Below, one piece after another: positions 1-4,676 of a stretch of 6,398 nucleotides of DNA. The first letter of the stretch is position 1. Each line of letters starts with the position of its first letter. The stretch is from Thermococcus sp. (GTDB lineage: Archaea; Methanobacteriota_B; Thermococci; Thermococcales; Thermococcaceae): the NCBI GenBank assembly GCA_027023165.1, contig JALVWX010000238.1, positions 1 to 6,398 of the forward strand. The letters run 5' to 3'. The notes beneath the pieces are model-generated. The model did no database searches and was not told where the DNA came from. It was given only the letters and a program-made list of their open reading frames with translations. A program made the translations under genes and the position numbers.

Positions 1-141
1 GATGAGATAGTCAAAGGCCTCACCGCGTCCATGAGCTATAAGTCCGGCTTTGGCCGTCATTCCCTTTTCCATTCCCTCGATGATTTTCTCCCGGTAGTAG
101 AGGCTCCAGTAGCGGGGATGACTCTTGGGGATTTTCACCAT
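1..141 (-). CDS. Phosphopantothenate synthetase (4-phosphopantoate--beta-alanine ligase), N-terminal part only
   Basis: The first 47 codons of a gene that runs off the left edge; no stop is present. The start reads [14 protein letters not shown] and continues through a stretch ending [16 protein letters not shown], which I recognise as the N-terminus of archaeal phosphopantothenate synthetase (TK1686 in T. kodakarensis, from memory). That enzyme condenses 4-phosphopantoate with beta-alanine using ATP, the archaeal replacement for bacterial PanC/PanK order in cytosolic coenzyme A synthesis. The ATG at 141 is chosen because a GGTGG Shine-Dalgarno lies at 151-147 with a 5-nt spacer; in-frame TTG and GTG codons just upstream overlap that site and are less likely. 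The gene follows the hypothetical protein gene at 181-645 by 39 nt on the same strand, so they may be co-transcribed, but a TATA-like element at 173-179 could start it independently. Identity is from recalled family sequence; the catalytic C-terminal part cannot be seen. Confidence 0.88.
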   Translation of the reverse strand, partial: MVKIPKSHPRYWSLYYREKIIEGMEKGMTAKAGLIAHGRGEAFDYLI

Positions 142-172
142 ACCAACCACCAACGGGATTTCGGTGTGGCCC

Positions 173-179
173 TAATAAA
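173..179 (-). promoter_or_regulatory. TATA-like element for the phosphopantothenate synthetase gene
   Basis: Minus strand TTTATTA just after the stop codon of the upstream hypothetical gene. Its centre is about 35 nt from the ATG at 141, placing transcription start near 151 with a leader of about 10 nt, normal for Thermococcales. The BRE side (GGTAGG) is not A-rich, so this may be a weak internal promoter. Confidence 0.4.
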
Positions 180-180
180 C

Positions 181-645
181 CTACCATTCCCTCTTCCGGG
201 AACCGAAGAAGAGGCCGTGCTTCAGGTAGTCCATGAACTCGCTGTTGAGGAAGGTTTTAGTGAACTCAAGGGTCTCCTCAGGGGAAAGCCACTCAACATC
301 CTCCGGAACGCCCTCGACCCAGAGGTAGACCAGCTCGTTTTCCCTCCTGGCCACTAGTAGTGTGAACACCTTAATCCCGAGCTCCTGTGCGAGTTTAACT
401 TCCCTGCCAACGAGGGAGGTAAACTTGCCGAGGGGAGCGACGGCAACGAAGTATTGGGCCTCTTTAATTCTGTCGCTTGTGTCCCTCATTCCGTATTTAG
501 AGGGCACGAGCACGTTGTTGGAGCCGAGCTTCTCCTCGATGATTTCCAGAATGACCCTCTCGGTCTGGGTGTGGTAGAGAAAGGTGGGCTCACTGAGGTA
601 AACAAAGGGGCCGTGCTTCTTCTTTTTCTTCAAAAAGCCCAGCAT
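181..645 (-). CDS. Hypothetical Thermococcales protein, possible Rossmann-like (nucleoside deoxyribosyltransferase/TIR-like) fold
   Basis: 154 residues, no signal peptide or membrane segment. A basic N-terminus (KKKKK at residues 6-10) is followed by beta strand FVYLSEP (14-20), a helix with TERVILEIIEEKL (28-40), a second strand NVLVP (44-48), helix SDRIKEA (57-63), strand YFVAVAPL (65-72), then SLVGREVKLAQELG (77-90) and strand IKVFTLLV (91-98). The alternation, with a Glu inside the SxxxREVxxAxxxG segment followed by a strand, resembles nucleoside 2-deoxyribosyltransferase-like and TIR-like proteins, where such a Glu is catalytic. This is only a pattern impression, and the residues after 100 are unassigned. 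The ATG at 645 has a strong Shine-Dalgarno (GAGGTGG, 656-650). The probable leader (about 69 nt from a TATA at 735-743) is unusually long and contains a possible C/D box RNA. The phosphopantothenate synthetase gene follows 39 nt downstream; function unknown. Confidence 0.8.
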   Translation of the reverse strand: MLGFLKKKKKHGPFVYLSEPTFLYHTQTERVILEIIEEKLGSNNVLVPSKYGMRDTSDRIKEAQYFVAVAPLGKFTSLVGREVKLAQELGIKVFTLLVARRENELVYLWVEGVPEDVEWLSPEETLEFTKTFLNSEFMDYLKHGLFFGSRKREW

Positions 646-649
646 CGGA

Positions 650-662
650 CCACCTCAGGTGG
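650..662 (-). promoter_or_regulatory. Shine-Dalgarno of the hypothetical gene lying in a perfect short inverted repeat
   Basis: The 13-nt sequence CCACCTCAGGTGG (plus strand) has two 6-nt arms around one central base. On the minus strand the right arm, AGGTGG, is the Shine-Dalgarno of the gene starting at 645, and the left arm CCACCT is its exact complement. Because a 1-nt loop is impossible, only about 4-5 bp could pair in RNA, so masking of the ribosome site would be modest. The D-box candidate at 655-658 overlaps the same bases. Confidence 0.4.
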
Positions 663-712
663 GGATAATGTCATCATCTCGATATCAGGAGGGATGACAC
701 TCCTCATCGGTC
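652..712 (-). ncRNA. Candidate C/D box guide sRNA in the leader of the hypothetical gene
   Basis: Read on the minus strand: a C-box-like CCGATGA (710-704, weak against RTGATGA), 15 nt, a D' CTGA (688-685), 7 nt, a perfect C' ATGATGA (677-671), exactly 12 nt, and a D box CTGA (658-655). Twelve nt between C'/D boxes and a short D'-C' linker are the standard archaeal geometry. A TATA box at 743-735 predicts transcription start near 714, just before the C box. The 12-nt guide upstream of the D box is complementary to GTGGGGATAATG; a similar GGGGATAAT string occurs, as I remember, in the early part of archaeal 16S rRNA, which I cannot check here. Weak points: the C box has two mismatches and the C-D' spacer is three longer than usual. 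Ends are approximate. Confidence 0.42.
669..699. repeat. Inverted repeat TGTCATC / GATGACA in the divergent intergenic region
   Basis: Seven-base perfect arms at 669-675 and 693-699 separated by 17 bp, with a GATATC palindrome (681-686) almost exactly at the centre. A second small repeat, AGGAG (687-691) / CTCCT (700-704), overlaps it. It could be a regulator site or an RNA hairpin in the minus-strand leader; part of it coincides with the C' box of the candidate sRNA, so the symmetry may be incidental. Confidence 0.35.
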
Positions 713-734
713 AATCATTCACTAACGGGCAGGG

Positions 735-743
735 CTTATTAAG
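735..743. promoter_or_regulatory. Near-palindromic TATA box probably serving both directions
   Basis: CTTATTAAG reads CTTAATAAG on the other strand, so TBP could bind in either orientation. Rightward, 25 nt from its centre gives a start near 764, leaving a leader of about 9 nt before the ATG at 773. Leftward it predicts a start near 714, just before the candidate C/D RNA; on that side the upstream bases TAAACC make a better BRE than the GGGCAGGG on the other side. Confidence 0.55.
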
Positions 744-772
744 GTTTAGCTCAAATGCACATCGGTGATAAA

Positions 773-1684
773 ATGCGCGTCATTCCCATCGCGAGCGAGA
801 GTTTGGGAGTTAGGAGTTTAGCGACCTTCGTCGAGGCTTCCGGCCTAAAAATCCTCATCGATCCGGGCGTTGCTCTCGGGCCAAAGCGCTACGGCCTTCC
901 ACCGGCCAGAATAGAGCTTGAAACCCTCCAGAAAATGAGGAAGAAACTGCAGGGGTATGCGAAAAGAGCAGATGTCGTGATAATATCACACTACCACTAC
1001 GACCACCACACGCCCTTTTTTGAAGGCCTCTACGAGAGTTCAAGCGAAGCCTTTGCGAAGGAAATCTATGGAGGAAAACTCCTCTTCATCAAACACCCCA
1101 AGGAGAACATAAACTTCAGCCAGAGGAAGCGTGCTTGGGCCTTTTTGAAAAACGCTGAACCGATAGCAAAGAAGATTGAGTTCGCCGATGGAAAAACCTT
1201 CGACCTTGGAGGGGTTAGGCTTGAGTTCTCGCCAGCTGTACCCCACGGAAGGGAAGGCTCAAAGCTCGGCTTTGTGGTAATGACCCTAATTGACGATAGT
1301 TCCAAGAGGATAATCCACGCAAGTGACATACAGCTATTGAATAGAAAAGCCGTTGAGTGGATTATTGAAAAAAACCCTGATCTTCTCATAACAGGCGGTC
1401 CTCCCACATATCTCGGAAAACGCGCCGAGGGGAGCTGGGAAACTGGAATAAAGAACCTGAACGAGATAATCCGCGAGACAAACGCTGAGATAATCCTCGA
1501 CCACCACATAGTGAGGGACAGGCGTTATCTCGAGTTCTTCGATGAGCTTGATGAGAGGCCAAAGACCTTTGCCCGCTTTCTCAAGGTTGAGGACAGGCCA
1601 CTGGAGGCCTACAGACGGGAACTTCACAGGCTGGAAAAAGGAGAAAGCATTGAACTGCCGTTCTCACTCGGGGGAAAGCCTTAA
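773..1684 (+). CDS. UPF0282 family metallo-beta-lactamase-fold protein
   Basis: 303 residues, the usual length of UPF0282, an archaeal family of predicted metal-dependent hydrolases without an assigned substrate. The protein opens with MRVIPIASESLGVRS, typical of the family. The metal-binding signature HYHYDHH lies at residues 73-79 (HxHxDH pattern) after strand VVIIS; other probable ligands are His158 in AVPHG, His182 and Asp185 in HASD, and the His pair 244-245 in LDHH. It is cytosolic, with no signal peptide or membrane segment. An in-frame ATG at 755 would add six residues, but 773 is preferred because GGTGAT (764-769) lies directly before it and the TATA at 735-743 puts transcription start near 764. 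The nicotinate phosphoribosyltransferase gene follows 33 nt downstream, so read-through is possible, but no functional link is evident. Family membership is clear; the reaction is unknown. Confidence 0.92.
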   Translation: MRVIPIASESLGVRSLATFVEASGLKILIDPGVALGPKRYGLPPARIELETLQKMRKKLQGYAKRADVVIISHYHYDHHTPFFEGLYESSSEAFAKEIYGGKLLFIKHPKENINFSQRKRAWAFLKNAEPIAKKIEFADGKTFDLGGVRLEFSPAVPHGREGSKLGFVVMTLIDDSSKRIIHASDIQLLNRKAVEWIIEKNPDLLITGGPPTYLGKRAEGSWETGIKNLNEIIRETNAEIILDHHIVRDRRYLEFFDELDERPKTFARFLKVEDRPLEAYRRELHRLEKGESIELPFSLGGKP

Positions 1685-1689
1685 ACTAT
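1681..1689 (+). promoter_or_regulatory. TATA-like element for nicotinate phosphoribosyltransferase
   Basis: TTAAACTAT preceded by A-rich GGGGAAAGCC as BRE, overlapping the stop codon of the UPF0282 gene. Its centre predicts transcription start near 1710, inside the inverted repeat at 1694-1710, with a leader of about 8 nt before the ATG at 1718. The match to TTTAWATA is moderate. Confidence 0.45.
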
Positions 1690-1693
1690 CTGA

Positions 1694-1710
1694 ACCAATT
1701 AGGTATTGGT
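1694..1710. promoter_or_regulatory. Perfect inverted repeat, candidate operator before nicotinate phosphoribosyltransferase
   Basis: ACCAAT (1694-1699), five bases, ATTGGT (1705-1710). It lies between the TATA-like element and the start codon and covers the predicted transcription start, the place where archaeal repressors commonly block polymerase. Its right arm also touches the Shine-Dalgarno GGTGG (1708-1712 region). No known regulator motif is recognised. Confidence 0.4.
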
Positions 1711-1717
1711 GGTGCAC

Positions 1718-2890
1718 ATGAGGGACTTCTACATCGCTCACGAGGAGGATATCAAAGCAGGAAGGACCACCGACGTTTATTTCATCAGGACAAGGAAAAT
1801 TCTCACCGAAAAAGGAATCCACAGGAAGGTTTTCGCCGACGTGACTACAACAAGCCTCCCACACGGCTGGAAGTGGGGGGTTTTAGCTGGAATAGAGGAG
1901 GTCGCAAAGCTCCTCGAGGGCCTTCCCGTCAACGTCTACGCGATGCCAGAGGGAACTATCTTTCACCCCTACGAACCGGTTCTCCAGATAGAGGGCTTTT
2001 ACGAGGAGTTCGGGATATACGAGACTGCTTTACTTGGAATGCTCAGTCAGGCTAGTGGAATAGCGACATCGGCCCTGAGGATTAAGATTGCCGCGAACTT
2101 CAAGCCAGTCTATTCCTTTGGCATAAGACACATGCACCCAGCAATAGCTCCGATGATTGACCGTTCGGCCTTCATAGGCGGTTGTGATGGAGTTTCCGGC
2201 GTTCTTGGGGCCGAGATGATTGGCGAAAAGCCCGTTGGAACCATGCCCCACGCACTGATTCTCACTGTCGGTGACCAGGTTAAAGCCTGGAAATACTTTG
2301 ACGAGGTCGTTGAGCCCGAAGTTCCTAGAACAGCCTTGGTTGACACGCTCTGCGACGAGAAGTTCGAGGCGTTGATGGCGGCAGAGGCACTCGGTGAAAG
2401 GCTCGACGCGGTAAGGCTGGACACACCCGGTTCAAGGAGGGGCAACTTCAGAAGAATCATCGAGGAAGTCCGCTGGGAGCTCAATTTGAGGGGCTACGAC
2501 TGGGTGAAAATCTTCGTCTCAGGGGGCCTAAACGAGGAAAGCATAAGGGAAATAGTGGACGTGACCGATGCCTTTGGAGTTGGTTCCGCCATAGCGAGCG
2601 CGAAGCCGATAGATTTCTCTCTCGACATCGTCGAGGTCGAAGGAAAGCCGATAACGAAGCGTGGAAAACTCAGCGGGAGGAAGCAGGTTTACCGCTGTGA
2701 GAACGGCCACTACCACCGTGTTCCGGCCAATAAAAAGCTCGAACGCTGTCCGGTCTGCGGGGCAAAGGTTGAACCCCTTCTTAAACCCCTCATAGAGAAC
2801 GGAGAAATCGTTGGAGAACTGCCAAAGGCAAGGGAAATAAGGGAGTACGTTCTCGAGCAGGCCCAGAAGTTCAATCTGAGTCTTGAATGA
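1718..2890 (+). CDS. Nicotinate phosphoribosyltransferase with C-terminal zinc ribbon
   Basis: 390 residues. The enzyme joins nicotinate and PRPP to give nicotinate mononucleotide in cytosolic NAD salvage (Preiss-Handler route). Visible features: N-terminal TTDVYF (17-22), typical of the family; SFGIRHMHPA (133-142); GTMPHALI (174-181), whose His178 corresponds to the histidine phosphorylated in related enzymes; RLDTPGSRRG (233-242) and FVSGGLNEE (266-274), phosphate-binding loops of the barrel. Residues 327-347 hold CENGHYH...CPVC, a zinc ribbon like that known in Thermoplasma NAPRT; the first half has Cys327 with His331 or His333 rather than a second Cys. In-frame TTG (1706) and two GTG codons lie upstream, but they are the GGTGGTG Shine-Dalgarno itself, so ATG 1718 is chosen. 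The next gene, ferredoxin, is convergent. A palindrome at 1694-1710 may control transcription. Assignment by recalled archaeal sequences is strong. Confidence 0.95.
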   Translation: MRDFYIAHEEDIKAGRTTDVYFIRTRKILTEKGIHRKVFADVTTTSLPHGWKWGVLAGIEEVAKLLEGLPVNVYAMPEGTIFHPYEPVLQIEGFYEEFGIYETALLGMLSQASGIATSALRIKIAANFKPVYSFGIRHMHPAIAPMIDRSAFIGGCDGVSGVLGAEMIGEKPVGTMPHALILTVGDQVKAWKYFDEVVEPEVPRTALVDTLCDEKFEALMAAEALGERLDAVRLDTPGSRRGNFRRIIEEVRWELNLRGYDWVKIFVSGGLNEESIREIVDVTDAFGVGSAIASAKPIDFSLDIVEVEGKPITKRGKLSGRKQVYRCENGHYHRVPANKKLERCPVCGAKVEPLLKPLIENGEIVGELPKAREIREYVLEQAQKFNLSLE

Positions 2891-2892
2891 AC

Positions 2893-2907
2893 TTATTCTT
2901 CTTTTTA
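2893..2907 (+). terminator. T-rich archaeal terminator after nicotinate phosphoribosyltransferase
   Basis: TTATTCTTCTTTTTA starts three bases after the TGA at 2888-2890, in the 69-bp gap between convergent genes. Archaeal polymerase stops on such U-tracts without needing a hairpin. Confidence 0.55.
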
Positions 2908-2939
2908 TGTCCCTTTGGTTCCTCAGAAAAGTCCCACAA

Positions 2940-3169
<230 letters not shown>

Positions 3170-3196
3170 TCACCGCTTTTAGATGAAGCCGGTGGG

Positions 3197-3210
3197 AATA
3201 TAAAGTTTTC
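3197..3210 (-). promoter_or_regulatory. Strong BRE/TATA promoter of ferredoxin
   Basis: Minus strand GAAAA (3210-3206) followed by CTTTATATT (3205-3197), close to the archaeal consensus. Centre near 3201 predicts a start near 3176, 12 nt before the ATG at 3163, with the GGTGAT ribosome site between. It is one of the best promoter matches in the window. Confidence 0.75.
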
Positions 3211-3258
3211 GACGGGAAAAACGGCTAGGAAGGGCGGGAAAGGTGGAACAGAGAACCG

Positions 3259-3295
3259 AAAAAACCCCCCGATGAATAACAAAATCCAGAAGGGG
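3259..3295 (-). terminator. Probable terminator after the DUF59 gene
   Basis: Downstream of the TGA at 3298-3296 the minus strand has CCCC (3295-3292), an AT-rich stretch with ATTTTGTTATTC, then GGGGGG directly followed by TTTTTT (3264-3259). The C4/G4 pairing would enclose a loop of about 20 nt, so the two T-rich tracts are probably the working signal. The 132-bp gap 3164-3295 holds this and the ferredoxin promoter and nothing else I can see. Confidence 0.5.
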
Positions 3296-3832
3296 TCAGT
3301 AGAGACCCAGCCTCTTCTTGTACTCCGGGCTTATCCTGTCGGGCGTCCATGGCGGATCGAATGTGAGTTCTATCTCCGCGTCCTTAACGCCCGGAATTTC
3401 GAGTATCTTGTCCTCTACAGCCCTGAGAATCCACATCGTCAGTGGACAGCCCGGAGTGGTCATCGTCATCTTGACGTAGACAGTGTTGTCCGGCCTTATC
3501 TGAAGGTCGTATATCAGGCCTAGGTTGACAACGTCGATGCCTATCTCAGGATCTATAACCTCTTTGAGCTTCTCCAGGATGAGTTCCTTCGTGAGCTGGA
3601 CGTTCTCGCCCTCGCTGGCTTTCTCCTCGCGCTCGCGGTTTATCGTTATCAAACCGACGCCCTCGAGTTTTCCGATCTCGGAGTGGAGCTTGATGAGGAC
3701 GTTATCGATGTCGGGAGTGTCCTTCGCGAGGGTTACGGTGACGTTACCCTTCTCGTCCACCTCGATGGACTTGACGAACTTCTCATCAACGATGCCCTTA
3801 ACGACCTTTTCAACGTCTTCCTTCGTGACCAT
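3296..3832 (-). CDS. Two-domain DUF59/MIP18 family Fe-S cluster assembly protein
   Basis: 178 residues, longer than the roughly 100-residue single-domain members. The C-terminal half (about 80-165) is a typical MIP18/SufT domain: EVIDPEIGIDVVNLGLIYDL (91-110), MTMTTPGCPL (122-131) with the conserved Cys129, then the helix and strand IPGVKDAEIELTFDPPWTPD (146-165). Such proteins act in maturation of iron-sulfur proteins, usually as carriers or targeting factors in the cytosol. Residues 1-66 repeat the same helix-strand-strand-helix pattern (VEKVVKGIVDE, GNVTVTLAKDTPDIDN, EGVGLITI) without the LGLIY loop or the Cys, so they look like a degenerate second copy. The ATG at 3832 has Shine-Dalgarno AGGTGGTG (3844-3837) and a TATA at 3864-3872. 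Ferredoxin lies downstream and a cysteine-bearing PP-loop protein upstream on the same strand, each with its own promoter. Substrate proteins are unknown. Confidence 0.9.
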   Translation of the reverse strand: MVTKEDVEKVVKGIVDEKFVKSIEVDEKGNVTVTLAKDTPDIDNVLIKLHSEIGKLEGVGLITINREREEKASEGENVQLTKELILEKLKEVIDPEIGIDVVNLGLIYDLQIRPDNTVYVKMTMTTPGCPLTMWILRAVEDKILEIPGVKDAEIELTFDPPWTPDRISPEYKKRLGLY

Positions 3833-3863
3833 TATTCACCACCTGGCCGGAGTTAGGGAAGAC

Positions 3864-3879
3864 AAATTTAAACCTTTTG
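3864..3879 (-). promoter_or_regulatory. BRE/TATA promoter of the DUF59 gene
   Basis: Minus strand CAAAAGG (3879-3873) followed by TTTAAATTT (3872-3864). Predicted transcription start near 3843 leaves about 10 nt before the ATG at 3832. It occupies most of the 63-bp gap after the PP-loop gene, so the DUF59 gene does not depend on upstream transcription. Confidence 0.7.
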
Positions 3880-3895
3880 GGTCAGAAGTGGGTAG

Positions 3896-4636
3896 TTAGG
3901 GGGACAGGATGTCGAGTATCAGTTTTTCCGCTATCTCGGGCGTTATCGCCCTGGCCCTCAGCTCCCTCAAAACCCTCTGTATGGCAAAGCGCCTCACCGA
4001 CGGGGCCCTCCTGAAGGCCTCCCTCAGGAGCGGGCAGCCGAACCTGAGGTCGTACCTCCCCCCGATGAGCTCTATTATCTCGGCCTTGTCGAGGGCGAGA
4101 AAAGCTGGAAGGTTGAGGATTACGATGTCCCCGGAGCGGTAGATTGAGATTAGGCCGGAGCTCAGGAGGTCACCGGAGGCGAGGATTTTTATTCCCCTCT
4201 CCCTCGCGTAGTCCTCAACGGCCTTCATGACCATGGAGTGGCACTTCCCGCATATCGGCGCTCCCTTCTCCATCTGGGCGGTTATCACGTCGAGGTAGTT
4301 GGGAACGTCGACGAAAACGGCCCCCTCGCGCCTGGCCTTCTCGATCACGCGCTCGCTCATCTGGGGGAGCTTTGCCGTAACCGGGACGACTTTAAAACCA
4401 GCCCGGCGGAGGATTTTGAGGGCGGCTGTGCTGTCGGAGCCGGCGGAGAAGGCGAGGGCTATTCTCACGCTTGTTGGAGAGCGGTCGAATTCCTCTCCGG
4501 TCAGGCGGTACTCGATGAGATCCTTAAGGCGAGAACAGGCTTTTTCGCCGATTTCTCCCCTAACCCTCTCGAGGGCCTCGAGGTTGTATTCCAGGCGGTA
4601 CCGCTTGACGAAGTCGTCTCCAATGGGAGGTATCAT
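3896..4636 (-). CDS. PP-loop superfamily ATPase with CxxC plus distal Cys, probable sulfurtransferase
   Basis: 246 residues. The PP-loop pyrophosphatase motif is SAGSDST (64-70) after strand RIALAF; this adenylates a substrate such as a tRNA base. Cys129-x2-Cys132 (ICGKCHS) and Cys201 (FGCPLL) recall the three cysteines that hold a [4Fe-4S] cluster in TtcA/TtuA-type tRNA thiolation enzymes, but the zinc-ribbon domains of TtuA/NcsA are missing. ASGD (153-156) fits the second nucleotide-contact strand. About 55 residues precede the PP-loop domain; they are helical and charged. The substrate cannot be read from the sequence: archaeal members are usually annotated only as predicted PP-loop ATPases, and thiolation is inference. 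The neighbouring DUF59 protein and ferredoxin support Fe-S dependence. The ATG at 4636 has no Shine-Dalgarno; the TATA at 4657-4667 puts transcription start at about 4637, so the mRNA may be leaderless. The gene is visibly richer in G+C than its upstream neighbour. Confidence 0.82.
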   Translation of the reverse strand: MIPPIGDDFVKRYRLEYNLEALERVRGEIGEKACSRLKDLIEYRLTGEEFDRSPTSVRIALAFSAGSDSTAALKILRRAGFKVVPVTAKLPQMSERVIEKARREGAVFVDVPNYLDVITAQMEKGAPICGKCHSMVMKAVEDYARERGIKILASGDLLSSGLISIYRSGDIVILNLPAFLALDKAEIIELIGGRYDLRFGCPLLREAFRRAPSVRRFAIQRVLRELRARAITPEIAEKLILDILSP

Positions 4637-4656
4637 GGTCGTCGCTAATAGCTGGA

Positions 4657-4676
4657 GATTATTAAAGTTTGTTTTT
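4657..4676 (-). promoter_or_regulatory. BRE/TATA promoter of the PP-loop gene, predicting a leaderless mRNA
   Basis: Minus strand AAAACAAA (about 4676-4669) followed by CTTTAATAATC (4667-4657). Its centre, near 4662, is 26 nt from the ATG at 4636, so transcription should begin at or within a base or two of the start codon. No ribosome site is seen in the bases before the ATG (GCGACGACC). The element starts right after the stop of the nuclease gene. Confidence 0.6.

Noticed and set aside
31..357. Plus-strand open frame at the left end
   Set aside because: It is antisense to phosphopantothenate synthetase and the hypothetical gene, both of which have good ribosome sites and protein-like sequences.
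755..772. Upstream in-frame ATG for the UPF0282 gene
   Set aside because: It would lie upstream of the predicted transcription start (about 764); ATG 773 has GGTGAT directly before it and matches the family N-terminus.
1706..1717. TTG/GTG starts four codons upstream for nicotinate phosphoribosyltransferase
   Set aside because: These codons are the Shine-Dalgarno region itself; ATG 1718 gives the family N-terminus MRDFYIAHEED.
3241..3258. GGTGGAACAGAGAACC tested as a SurR-type GTTnnnAAC redox-regulator site near ferredoxin
   Set aside because: The half-sites are in direct, not inverted, orientation and lie upstream of the BRE; no true GTTnnnAAC is present.
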